A program made the translations under genes and the position numbers. Under the pieces are notes generated by a model. That model made no database searches, was not told where the DNA came from, and saw nothing but the letters and a program-made list of their open reading frames with translations. From positions 1,674,001 through 1,738,000 of the forward strand of contig VDCT01000326.1 of the NCBI GenBank assembly GCA_009763385.1: 64,000 nt of DNA, read 5' to 3'. The DNA is from Coix lacryma-jobi var. lacryma-jobi (taxonomy: Eukaryota; Streptophyta; Magnoliopsida; Poales; Poaceae). Shown piece by piece: positions 1 to 10,400 of the stretch (positions are counted from its first letter, which is position 1; the number at the start of each line of letters is the position of its first letter).

Positions 1-405
1 TCCTCGACGCCACCCCCTCGGGCCGACCATGGGCTCGGTCCTCGACGCCACTCCACCCCTCGGCCGGAACGGGGGCTCGTTCGACGCCACCCCTCGACCG
101 GACACTGCTCGGTCTTCGACACCACCCTCGAGGCGAGGCCTCGACCCCGCGGAGCAATGCGATCGCGGCACCGCCTCTCCTACGACACGACCCCTCGCTG
201 GCGGACGCCGTTCCTCGACTACTTAACGCAAGGCGTACTACCGGAAGACAAGACGGAGGCTCGACGCATAGCTCGAAGGGCCAAGACTTACGTCATCTAC
301 GGCGACGAACGGGAGCTATACCGTCGAAGCCCGTCAGGAATCCTTCAACGCTGCATCCCCTTGGAGGAGGGACGCAGGCTCCTCGACGACACGCACTCGG
401 GGGCT
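1..405 (+). pseudogene. Tat-type Ty3/gypsy pol, left piece (RNase H-integrase linker and start of the zinc-binding region)
   Basis: From about 157 the frame reads as the start of a gypsy integrase (motifs WRTPFLDYLTQGVLPEDKTE and RRSPSGILQRC). It stops at HSGA where the Tekay-like element was inserted. The same frame resumes at 16486 with CGHHAAPRT, so this is the left half of the integrase HHCC region. Bases 1-156 are a low-complexity Pro/Arg-rich linker with repeated CTCGACGCC units, and their frame is unclear. The rest of this element, including gag, PR, RT and the 5' LTR, lies left of the window. The call rests on the exact rejoining of the frame; the Tat lineage is inferred from the antisense accessory gene downstream. 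Confidence 0.85.
401..405. repeat. Target-site duplication GGGCT, left copy
   Basis: It directly precedes the TG of the 5' LTR and is repeated at 16481-16485 directly after the CA of the 3' LTR. With one copy and the insert removed, the outer integrase reading frame is continuous. Confidence 0.95.
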
Positions 406-1429
406 TGTGACACCCTGGTGTCAAGCACTGCATTAGGCACTGCATTTAGCTACTAAGAAAGCATAAGCAATGCATTGCATCATTTCATGTGTAAAGTATG
501 CCTTGATCTTTTGTTGTTTATTTGAAATTGGATTTCTATTTGACTTGATGCTTTGATTTTGGCTTTATCTTGAGGAGGATTTATAAATGGTTTTCAGAAA
601 AAGTGTTCTATATGAAAGTTGTAGAGAAAAATTTTTGAGCAACTTTTATATTTGGGTCAAAGCCTGGTTTGAAGTTTTTCAAACTGTTTTTGAGAGTCAA
701 ACTTTGGAAATTTCTGGAAAAAGAAAAAGAATTTTTCTTTCCCGGCGCCAACCCCTTTCGGCCCATCCGGCCTTTCGGCCCGCTTCCCCGCCTCGGCCAG
801 CGCTCGCCGCCTCACCCCGCGCGCGCGCCCGCCCGCGCACCGCGCGCCGGCCACCTGACCGGCCGCGCCGTACGCCGGCCGGCTTGCCGCGTGGCGCCCC
901 TCTCTCTGCGCCAAATCCACGCCGACCACTCCCTCTCCGATCTTCTCCCACCAGAGCACGCCAGCGATCTTCGCCGGCCACTCCGCGCATCCTCGTCTGC
1001 CGAGCCGCCTGCCCTCCGCCTGCCGACCGCGCCGCGTGGCCCCCCAGCGACCACCGGCGCCGAGCCGACCAAAAGCCCAGCACTCCACCCCTCCACCTCC
1101 TCTCCCTCCCTCACTCACTCGCGCACTCACTCTCGCTCTCACTCCCCACTCTCACCCGCGCACGAAGCAAACTGAGCACTCTCCGCTCGCTGCAACCACC
1201 GCCGCAAGCCCCTTCCCAATTCCAGTCACCACCTTCCACACCGGCCGATTAACCCCGTCACTGCCCCGCCTTCGTCTCGGACACCGGTGCGCACCCCGCG
1301 CCATCCGCCGAGCTCACCGACGCCGAAGTCCGAAGAGCCCCCCGCGGAAGCTTTCAGCGCCGCTCGGAGCCCGGAGCCGTTCGTCCCCGACCCGACTCCA
1401 CCGCCTCCTTCTTCCTCCTCAGCTTCGCC

Positions 1430-1450
1430 AAGCCAAGCAAGGTGAGAACA
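1430..1450 (+). promoter_or_regulatory. Candidate splice donor at the end of an LTR leader exon
   Basis: The sequence reads CAAG|GTGAGAAC with the cut at 1441/1442. It follows a C/T-rich, CpG-rich stretch that looks like a plant 5' UTR. The same junction is in the 3' LTR at 12989/12990. It would pair with the acceptors abutting the ATGs at 6128 and 7478. The transcription start was not located. Confidence 0.5.
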
Positions 1451-1589
1451 CCAACTAGCCTAACGCTACCGTTCCCTATTTCTCTGTTCACCTCGGCCGA
1501 GCGCCATTGCCGCCATCGCGGACCTCACGTGCCAGCACGCACAGCGCACCTCCGGCCAAACCATCACCCCTAGGACTCCCTCTAGGTTC

Positions 1590-2206
1590 GAGTTCCCGAC
1601 ACCGTTGTTCGTAGTGCCCCTACCCGCCGCTCCTCCCACCAGCCCGCCCCAGCCACTTTCTCCCGCAGCCCTCCTCGAGCCCCGTTAACCCGGCCACCTC
1701 GCCAAGTCGCCACCTTCGCGACTACGCACCTCCGATTAAACGTGCCCGACCAGCTAACCCTCCCTCCGCCGCGTGAAGCTTTCATTTTGCCTACCGCGCC
1801 GTGCGTCGAGCCAAAGGACCGACGTGTGACTGTTGCGCACCGTCCGTTCAAAAAAGCTAGGCAACCGATTGTTCGCCCGAACATCCATTTACCTCACCCC
1901 CCTACTTCGCTCTGCTGCCCCTCGCCCATGTACCCCTCCCCCTTCCTTCACACGTTGGCCTTCCGTCCACCTCCGCCCCGAGCGCCTAGCCGCTCCCCTC
2001 TGCCGGGTTCCCTGAGCTCCCCGACCTGCCACCACGCCTGTCCAGCTCCAAACGCCGGGCCGCCACCGACACGGCCTCCACCCCTCCCCCTCGGCCTCCC
2101 GCCGCACGTCTCGTCCCCGCCCTCCCCCCTCGCCGCACCCACCACTAAGTCCCTCCGTCCTCACCTCCTTAAACTTCTGCCTCCTTTTCTCCTGCTCTAC
2201 CCGCTG
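1590..2206. other. 5' LTR block not shared with the 3' LTR
   Basis: The two LTRs align up to CTCTAGGTTC (1589 and 13143) and again from AACCACTGGTAC (about 2207 and 13264). Between these points the 5' LTR has about 617 bp and the 3' LTR about 120 bp, with no similarity I can see. Confidence 0.8.
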
Positions 2207-2306
2207 GAACCACTGGTACGCTGATTCGCCTCGTGAGACATCCGCCGGGCCCACCTCCGCGCCGCGACCTCACCGACGGCGAGAAATCGCCGGACCAATC
2301 CCTCCC

Positions 2307-2655
2307 CTGTTTCCGTCTCGTCCGAGCCCCCGAGCCAGGCCTCGGACGGCGCGCCTGTTCCGTCTCGCCCGAGCCCGACAGGCCTCAGCCTCGAACCAGG
2401 CCTCGGACGAGCGTGCGTTCTTCCGTCTCGCCGAGCCCTCGAGCCAGGCCTCAGCCTCGAACCAGGCCTCGGACGAGCGTGCGTTCTTCCGTCTCGCCCG
2501 AGCCCTCGAGCCAGGCCTCAGCCTCGAACCAGGCCTCGGACGCGTGCGTTTTTTCCGTCTCGCCCGAGCCCTCGAGCCAGGCCTCGGCCTCGAGCTCGGC
2601 CTCGAGCAAACCTCGGGTGCGGTCTCGTTCGAGCCAGGCCTCGCCGATTCGCTTT
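2307..2655. repeat. GC-rich minisatellite in the 5' LTR (period about 66 bp)
   Basis: CGTCTCG recurs near 2314, 2361, 2424, 2490 and 2556. The repeated core is CGTCTCGCCCGAGCCCTCGA followed by AGGCCTC-rich sequence. The matching array in the 3' LTR is at about 13370-13715. Confidence 0.88.
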
Positions 2656-3722
2656 CCGCCGTGCGCCCGAGCCCGAATAGGTTCTGCTGACCCACGGTCC
2701 CGCGCGTCAGTCCCTTACCGATCCATAGACCGAGTTCTCGCAAGCCAGCCGGAGAAGTTAAATGTTTTCTTTTTCGGTTTAATTTCCAGAGATGCTTGTT
2801 ATTTTTGTGTAGCCTGTTTTATAAATCCAAATGAAGTGCTTCCAGTTTTATTAGCTTTCTTATGAATAGATCTATCATGGGAAAATATGAATGTATTTTT
2901 GATAGCAGTTTATTTTACTGTTTTCATTTATTTCAGTTTATATGCTTTGTTTAGATAAATAATTATAAGTGTTTTCTGGTTGAGATAATTCCTGGAAAAT
3001 TTTGTGTAAGTTTATTATACTGTTTGGCACCTGTGAAAAATATATGATGCACTGTTTATGTAGAAAAAGTTACGGTTATAGTTAAAAGTCTCTTTTTGCT
3101 GATTTCTTAGAATAAGTGTTAAGGTGTTTTATATGTTGAAATAAAATATGGGAAAATTTGTACAGTCTTGGTGTGTCATGAAGAGTCTGAGAAAAATATA
3201 AACTTGATCTGTTTTATGGAAAAATTTGTAGTTGCTTTACAACTGTGTTTTTTTGTATAGATCTTTAGAAATTCATGTAAGAAAATATATGATGGTTCTG
3301 GTCATGGAACTTTCTGGATAAATATGAAATGTGAAGTAGAATCTGGGAAAAATAGGAAATAGAGCTATGCACTCTTTACAGTAGGGTTGTAGTTCAAAGT
3401 ACCTTTATGAGCAGTTTGCTTGTCATTTTTGTATCTGCAGTTCTGCAAGTTATTTTGGCCTGAAACTTGTTTAGTAGGGTCCAGTAGGTGTTGTTGACTT
3501 TCTGGAATTTTTGTGGATTTTCCTGAGTCTAGAAAAAAATGCCTTGCAGTTCAATCGAAATTTCTTTGATCTAGTTAAAAGTGGAAAAGGGTGATTATCG
3601 GATTTTGTCTTATGAATTGAATAGTGTTGCCCCAATGTTAAAAGTGGTTCAACAAGTTGGCTTTGTTGGTTTGCAAGGGTTATTTCCGCATTTATGAATT
3701 ATAAATTCATCGCATGCAATAG

Positions 3723-3869
3723 GATCGACCCCGCCGGAGCTTCACCAAGAGCAGGAGCTAAACGCCGAGCCGGAGATCCAGGAGCTCCAGCAGTCGGAGG
3801 AAGCAGACCCCGTCCACGACACTAACCTGCCTGAGTGCCCCTCCCACGAGGCCTCAGTCTTCACTCAAG
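3723..3869 (+). other. Exon-like open segment A inside the 5' LTR
   Basis: It is preceded by an acceptor-like ATGCAATAG and read in the frame TCG ACC CCG. It encodes a Glu/Gln-rich peptide (ELHQEQELNAEPEIQELQQ, then PVHDTNLPECPSHEASVFTQ) with no stop. It ends at ACTCAAG|GCAAGC, a GC-type donor. In phase 1 it joins segment B at 4912. Copy in the 3' LTR: 14803-14949. I do not recognise the peptide. Confidence 0.35.
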
Positions 3870-4911
3870 GCAAGCCCCGGAGCATTCTAAGTCTCCCAGT
3901 TTTTATAATTAAATTTACTTGAGTCCTTTTATATTGTGATGCATTAGGTATAGGAGTTGACTGAATCCTATTTGTTGCATTACCATTCCTTGATTATTGA
4001 TTTTTACCTGCCTTGTTATCCTGCTACTGCTTAATAATGTAGAATTGCTTAGCCTGCTTAATAAAAGTAGTAGTTAAGGATGTTTCCGTAATACCCCGAT
4101 GGGTATTTACCGGATCACGGTTGGCTATATTTGCTATCGTGGAAAAGAACCTGAGTAGTAATGAAAAACGGTCAACGGGATGGCAGGGCACAAGTTTGGA
4201 AACTTGGGGCAGTTCATCCGTTGGATCGTATAGGTTTGTATCGATGTTGGCCCTCGTTCATTTTTGAACGCGCCCTTTTACTTAGGGATATGTCGGTGCC
4301 GTAATCATCGACCCCAAAGCCGGTTAGAAGCTGTTCGGGCCGGTCTCAACCCGTGTCGTGCCCTCTAGTACGGAAGTTGCGATCTGCCGCGTGAGGCCAT
4401 CGCCAGACTCTGATTGGGCGGTCCGTGCTTGAGCCGCGACGATTACCACCACGAACAAGCGTCGAGCGGTTGCCCAATGCATGGACCCGACGGGGAAAGT
4501 GTGGGCTGGTATTAAAGGTCTTTCATCAGCTGATTGGAATTCGATTCGAGTCGCCGTCTCCCCCGGTTAGTGGGAAACTATGACGAGCTTCACCACGATA
4601 CAACTCCATGTGATGTTTAAAGGTTCAACTAAAATGTGGATAAGTCAACTGGATATGGTTATATTATTGTTTGTTAGATTCAAGTGAGTGCTCTAGTACA
4701 GGTAATAACCTAGAACTAAGGAGTAGGTTTAAAAGTAACAACTCTTCATAATCATTAATTATCCCTTATCTGAATTTGAGCCTTTCGCAACTAAAAGATC
4801 CCAGCTCCACCTCAACAGCCTTGCATACCCTTGGAGTCTTTTATTTTCAGTTAGACGGGTAAGTCTAGCTGAGTACATCCCCGTACTCAGGGTTTATCCC
4901 GTTTGTTGCAG

Positions 4912-4976
4912 ATGGCCAGGTCTACTTTGGCTATTGTAAGCACTGCCTCTACCCAGTGGAAGGTGATGAGGAGTAG
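4912..4976 (+). other. Exon-like open segment B inside the 5' LTR
   Basis: It starts directly after GTTTGTTGCAG, a good acceptor. Joined in phase to segment A it reads DGQVYFGYCKHCLYPVEGDEE and then TAG. The YCKHC pair looks like half of a metal-binding knuckle. Copy in the 3' LTR: 15992-16056. An ATG also begins at 4912 but in another frame. Confidence 0.35.
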
Positions 4977-5401
4977 GCCCCGGGCAGGGTCGTCAAGAAG
5001 CTTTCCTCCTCCTTTTGCCGGACTGAGACTACTGGTGGCACACTATCTTAAAAAGGAGGAATGACTTGTGTTGAGTTGGTTTATCAAACAATGTTTTATT
5101 TGGACCACGTTTGTTGTGGTCGTGTTTTAAACTTATTCAAGCTTCCGCACTTTTTAAACTCAATATTGTAATAACTCTGTTTTAAATTCCGCACTCTGAT
5201 GTTTAAATTCGACTTCGTTTCGCTGTGATGTATCTTTACGAATGTAACCTTGAACGATGCGATCCTGTATGTTCTGGTGTAAGAAATCCTTCGAGATTTC
5301 CGGACTACCGGGGTTATATGGGTTCAAGTGTGGGTCGAAGTCAGACGGATTTGACTAAGATAATACTTGAGCTCTTATCGCCAGGTCGGTTCCGCCACAG
5401 C

Positions 5402-5419
5402 TGGTATCAGAGCATGGTT
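5402..5419 (+). other. Primer-binding site, initiator-Met tRNA type
   Basis: TGGTATCAGAGCATGG lies two bases after the LTR end. It matches the complement of the 3' end of plant initiator tRNA-Met, the usual primer for minus-strand synthesis in this group. Confidence 0.9.
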
Positions 5420-6127
5420 CAAGTGATTACCTTCGTAAAGAGCTATTTTCGAACTAAAATGGGTATTTCAAATCTATTTTCAAAACTATTTTAATTACTA
5501 AGTGTGCCCAGTCTCGTCCTTAAGCCCTATACTAGGATTCAGGTGGCTTAACTGCTAACAGGGTTCAGGGTTTTGCTTCATGCTGGATCTTTATTTGCTG
5601 GTCCATTCTCGGGAAAAGAGAATGCGTCGATTGCGAAAACATGCATAAATGATTTTGTGAGATATGAGAGCATGACCGTCCAACCGTCGGTCTAGGTGAG
5701 AGTTCTTATACCAAGTATGTGCGAGCTCCACGCAGACACATATGAGGGTATCAATGATTTTAAGGGTGATTTCTATTGGTGCATGGTGTTTAGTATTGGC
5801 TTCTATGTATTTTGCGCATATTGGCCAATACTCAGTTATTTTATCATTGGGAATTTTGTTGGGCTGAAATGAATCTTCTGCAGGTACACTAACTATGCGA
5901 ACGAGTAGAACGTGTAGATAACGCATGAGAGATCGATTCTTGCCACCGACTAGAACGTTAGGACTTACGAGTCATTAATAGTGAGTGAGAACGTAAGTAC
6001 GATCATGCATCATGTTTAAATTCTTGCATTTACATTACCTCCCCTTAATTAAAAGTTGTCTCTTTTCTATAAAATTTGCCAACTTAATATCCGTCTCACG
6101 AGAGTTCGAAACCCTTTGTTTCTACAG
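5420..6127 (+). other. Untranslated leader of the Tekay-like element
   Basis: No credible coding frame is present. The region is T-rich toward its end and closes with TTTGTTTCTACAG, a good 3' splice-site consensus that abuts the ATG at 6128. It probably holds dimerisation and packaging signals, but I see none specifically. Confidence 0.6.
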
Positions 6128-7114
6128 ATGGCCCGGACCAAGTTGACTGCTCGCAAGGCCACCGGAGGCAGAGGAGTTCCGCGTCATCGCTTGGCCACCA
6201 AGCTGACCCGGAGGACGTTCCTGACCTACTTCGGGTTGCCGACTATCCTTTGGAGGATCTTGCAGGCCGTTGGCTACGAGGAAGGACAGGAGCCCAGATA
6301 CTCCTGGCAGAAGGAGATTTACGGGCAGGATTCCTTGGTCATGGTGGAGATCAAGGTCAAGGCTCTACCTGCTAAGCCCCACTGGACAGGATGGACAGAG
6401 GTCACCAGAGGCACATGTGCCAAGGATGGAGCCAACAGGGCAGCATACCTAGTGCTGAAGGATATCATCGCCCGTTTCCCCGCCGACTTAGCCAGTGCGA
6501 TGGCAGGAGTGTTTCCCCGTGGATCACTTTTCCCATTACGCTGGAAGCAGACTCCAGAGTCAGCCTTGACAGGGAGCCCTGAGGAGCGTTTCTACTGCGA
6601 GACACCTGCGATGAGCGCCACTGGAGCTCTGTTGGGTGTATGTGAGAGTTTGGAGCACACTCTCGAGAGCGTGTCCTTCACCCTCACCGCCACCTACCAG
6701 AGCAAGAGGAAGCTTCAGGAGGACTTCGACGCTGAGGTTGTTCGTCTACAGGAGAGGATTCAGCAGCTCACGCTTGAGCGCGACGACGCCCGCACCACTG
6801 CCGCAGCTCAGTCTACCGCCAGGACAGTCGCCGAGCAGATGTACCTGACCGCATCTCTGCAGAGAGATGAGGCCCGTGCCGCACTTGACCACCTCAGAGA
6901 GGGAGCCCATCTTCTGGTTCAGCAGATCAACGCACAGCAGGTCTACATCGAGCAGCTCCACGAGGCCGTCCATGAGTTCCATCATGCAGCACAGGAGGCA
7001 GCAGCACCAGCAGCTCCCGCAGCAGAGGCCCCAGATCCCCAGGACGGAGAGGTTCTTGGTCCCGACGCCCCACCAGAGGAGGCTCATGCAGATGAGCCTA
7101 TGATCGATGTTTGA
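6128..7114 (+). CDS. Pre-gag ORF with histone H3-tail-like N-terminus (328 aa)
   Basis: An intact ORF between leader and gag. The start is taken at 6128, not the in-frame ATG at 6056, because a splice acceptor (TTCTACAG) abuts it and the protein then opens like histone H3. Residues 2-14 are ARTKLTARKATGG, against H3 ARTKQTARKSTGG. LATK follows at 21-24, matching H3 20-23. About 18 of 27 positions agree with one inserted residue. Lys4 and Lys9 are kept, Ser10 is Ala and Lys27 is Arg. There is no histone fold. Residues about 56-114 could form a beta-beta-beta-alpha unit ending in ANRAAYLVLKDI, loosely like a double-stranded RNA-binding domain. Residues about 190-288 form a strong coiled coil. 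The tail is Ala/Pro-rich and acidic. The function is unknown; modifier binding and titration of chromatin readers are possibilities. Confidence 0.85.
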   Translation: MARTKLTARKATGGRGVPRHRLATKLTRRTFLTYFGLPTILWRILQAVGYEEGQEPRYSWQKEIYGQDSLVMVEIKVKALPAKPHWTGWTEVTRGTCAKDGANRAAYLVLKDIIARFPADLASAMAGVFPRGSLFPLRWKQTPESALTGSPEERFYCETPAMSATGALLGVCESLEHTLESVSFTLTATYQSKRKLQEDFDAEVVRLQERIQQLTLERDDARTTAAAQSTARTVAEQMYLTASLQRDEARAALDHLREGAHLLVQQINAQQVYIEQLHEAVHEFHHAAQEAAAPAAPAAEAPDPQDGEVLGPDAPPEEAHADEPMIDV

Positions 7115-7477
7115 CATCAAGGACGCCGCATCCGCCGCTGGAGATCCCTGAGCGCTAGTTTGTTAGAGATCGTTTTCTTTTGTATAGCTTGAGCTTGCTC
7201 GCTAAGTGATGTAATGATCCAAACATGTGATGGTTTTATGTTTAACTTATGATGGCATGTAATGGCTTTTGGACAAAGTCCGGACTTCGATCCGGCACCT
7301 CTTTTATGGAAATCCGTCGTTTGCATGTCTAATTCCAAGCAATTGTTCTGTGATGTTGTATGGAGATGAGTAATTATACTTGGACGTGTGCTAAATTTCC
7401 GAATTTATGTACAGCACAGTATTTATTCATGATCGGTGTAACATCACCTAATGATTGCTTATTAATGGGATATGCAG
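7115..7477 (+). other. Spacer between the pre-gag ORF and gag
   Basis: AT-rich and without a supported ORF. It ends GGGATATGCAG directly before the gag ATG at 7478, a second acceptor abutting a start codon. This suggests that the pre-gag ORF can be removed by splicing to expose gag. Confidence 0.55.
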
Positions 7478-10400
7478 ATGCCGGCACACACCCGCAGCCA
7501 GCGTGGACAGGGAGCAGGACAGGAGGAGAACTTGCCACCTCCCCCGCCGCCGCCAATGACGCCTGAAGCGTTCTTTGGACAGTTCCTAGGTAGCCAGAGG
7601 AACATGGAAGAAATGCAGAGGCACATGGAGGCCACCCTCCGCAACATCGCCAACAACACCGCGCAACAGCATCAGCAGCGCCAAGGCCCGGAGCCCAATC
7701 AGTATAGCTCCTACCGTGACTTCTTGGACACTCGTCCTCCAGTGTTCAAGGAAGCCACTGAGCCGCTCGAAGCTGATGAATGGCTCAACTCTATCACACA
7801 GAAGTTCCGTCTGCTTCGTCTGACGGAAGAGCTTAAAGCGGAGTATGCCGCTCACATGTTGGAAGGACCCGCAGGTTTGTGGTGGACCCAGTACCGTGCA
7901 TCTCTGCCAGCTAATGCACATGTTACTTGGGATCAATTCTCTACTGCTATGCGCAACCACTACATCCCTAGTGGTCTGATGGAAATGAAGATTGCCGAGT
8001 TCATGAGGTTGTCCCAGGGGACCAGGTCCGTATCAGAGTACCTCCACAGCTTCAACAATCTGGCTCGCTATGCCCCAGATTTTGTAAATACTGAGGCCAA
8101 GAAGATTGCCAGTTTCAAGCGTGGCATGAATGCCACAATGCTATCCAAGATGGGTAACAGTCACCGCACCACCTTCAGTGACTTCGTCAGTGACTGTCTG
8201 AATCAAGAGGCCAATGACAGCCGGCTAGCAGCAGAGATACGCCGCCGTGCGAATGAAGGAGGTTCGTCCCAGCAGAGGACCACTTTCGGAGCACGCGCCC
8301 CGTACCGCCCGCCTGTCACTGGAGCAAGGTACCGTCCCCCACAGAGAAAGATCACCACCAACCGTCCCCGTCCCAGCTTCCAGAAGCCCTACACCGCCCC
8401 CATGATGCAAAGCAAGAGCAAAGCAGGAAATGCAGCAGGTTCCAGGACTCCGTACGTAATTGGCCCATGCTACAACTGTGGTCAAACCGGACACCTGTCA
8501 CGTCAGTGCCCTCGACCGAAGAAGCAGTACACTCAGCCCCAGCCTCGTACCGGTCATGTGCACCACACCACTGTGGAAGAAGTGCCAGAAGGAGAGCCTG
8601 TCACCGCTGGTACGTTTCTTGTTAATCAATGCCCCGCAGTTGTGTTGTTTGATTCTGGAGCATCACATTCTTTCATAAGTGAGAATTTTGTTTTGAGAAG
8701 TAATCTTGAGTTGATAGAGTTAGACCGGGGATATCAGATAAGTTCCGCCGGAGCCGTTCTCTCCGCGCGAAAAATGGCTAAAGGAGTGGAAATGATCTTT
8801 GGGGATAAAAAGGCCATAGTGGACCCCATAGTCATTCCTGGTCTAGGTTTGGACATAATCTTGGGAATGGGATGGATGAAACTATGGAAGGTTAATCTAG
8901 ACACCGCAGAGAGAATAGTGTCCATGGTTAGTCCTAGGAATGGATCTTCTTTTCGGTTCAAGTTACCCCGAAACCCCCATGAGATTGGAGTGTTGTTCAA
9001 TATCACGGCAAAACAGATAGCTGAGATCCCAGTAGTATGTGAGTTTCCGGATGTCTTTCCTGATGAGTTGCCTGGTTTACCGCCTGATAGAGATGTGGAG
9101 TTTGCCATAGAGTTAATTCCGGGAACAGCACCTATATCCCGAAGACCGTATAGAATGCACGCCAAAGAGTTAGCAGAGCTTAAGATTCAATTGCAAGAGC
9201 TTTTGGATAAAGGTTTGATACGCCCTAGTTCGTCGCCTTGGGGATGTCCCGCTATCTTTGTGAAAAAGAAGGATAAGACTCTGAGGATGTGTGTGGATTA
9301 TAGGCCGCTTAATACAGTAACTATAAAGAACAAGTACCCCTTACCCCGGATTGACGTCTTGTTTGATCAGTTGTCTAAAGCAAAAGTGTTCTCCAAAATC
9401 GACCTAAGGTCAGGTTACCATCAGATCAAGATCAGACGTGAGGACATACCAAAAACAGCTTTCTCTACTAGATATGGACTGTACGAGTATCTGGTTATGT
9501 CTTTTGGGTTGACTAATGCACCGGCACATTTCATGTACCTGATGAATTCCGTCTTCATGCCAGAGTTGGACAAGTTTGTCGTAGTGTTCATCGATGATAT
9601 TTTGGTATACTCTGAGAATGAGAAGGATCATGCTGAGCATCTACAAGTTGTTCTGACCCGACTTAGAGAGCATAAGTTGTATGCTAAGTTCAGTAAGTGT
9701 GAGTTTTGGTTGAAGAAGGTACCTTTCCTTGGTCACGTCCTTTCAGAGGAAGGAATCTCTGTAGACCCTTCTAAAGTACAAGAGGTTATGGATTGGCAAG
9801 CACCCACGAGTGTTTTTGAGGTTCGCAGCTTTTTGGGTCTGGCAGGATATTACCGTCGGTTCATTCCGGATTTTTCAAGAATAGCCAAGCCTATGACCCG
9901 TTTGACACAGAAGAACAAGAAGTTCGAATGGACTCCAGAGTGTGAAACAGCTTTCCGCACTCTGCGAACGTTGTTGACTTCCGCACCAGTTTTGGCTCAG
10001 CCAAACTTGGAGGAACCTTTTGATGTGTTTTGTGATGCCTCCAAGATTGGACTCGGATGTGTACTCATGCAAAATGGAAGAGTTATCGCCTATGCTTCTC
10101 GTCAGTTGAGACCACACGAAGAGAATTACCCCACTCATGATTTGGAATTAGCAGCCGTCGTGCATGCACTCAAGATTTGGAGACATTACCTTATGGGAAA
10201 TCTATGTCATGTGTACACGGATCATAAAAGTCTGAAGTATATCTTCACCCAGCCGGAGTTGAACATGAGGCAGAGAAGATGGTTAGAATTAATAAAGGAT
10301 TACAACCTTGAAGTGCATTACCACCCCGGAAAAGCGAACGTTGTAGCCGATGCCTTGAGTCGCAAGACTCATTGCAACTCCCTACAACCACTTTTGGAGG

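Larger units (their letters stand above)
406..5399 (+). repeat. 5' LTR of the Tekay-like element (4994 bp)
   Basis: The LTR runs from TGTGACACC to CCGCCACA and is followed at once by the primer-binding site. A GC-rich leader-like block (about 740-1450) ends in a good splice donor (AAG|GTGAGA at 1441/1442). Then come a block not shared with the 3' LTR (1590-2206), a GC minisatellite (about 2310-2650), an AT-rich half, and two exon-like open segments (3723-3869 and 4912-4976). Compared with the 3' LTR it shows many single-base deletions, mostly in homopolymers, but very few substitutions in its AT-rich half. Long open frames inside it are low-complexity and are not called as genes. Confidence 0.93.

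Noticed and set aside
587..1458. Arg/Pro/Ala-rich ORFs in the left part of the 5' LTR on both strands
   Set aside because: Several overlapping frames are open at once because of GC-rich low-complexity DNA. Homopolymer indels break them between the two LTRs, so they are not conserved.
2233..2865. 210-aa ORF over the LTR minisatellite
   Set aside because: It is the translation of tandem repeats and is open in other frames as well.
5402..5419. tRNA gene at the LTR border
   Set aside because: Only an 18-base tRNA-complementary primer site is present, with no cloverleaf.
5225..5494. 89-aa ORF at the LTR end, and the same N-terminus fused to integrase near 16306
   Set aside because: The first part is LTR sequence that happens to be open and in phase with the outer integrase after the insertion. 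It is not a designed fusion.
6128..6400. A true histone H3 gene fragment
   Set aside because: Only the tail is alike. The H3 fold sequence after residue 28 is absent, and the ORF sits in the normal place for an element ORF. Capture cannot be excluded, but it is not a histone.
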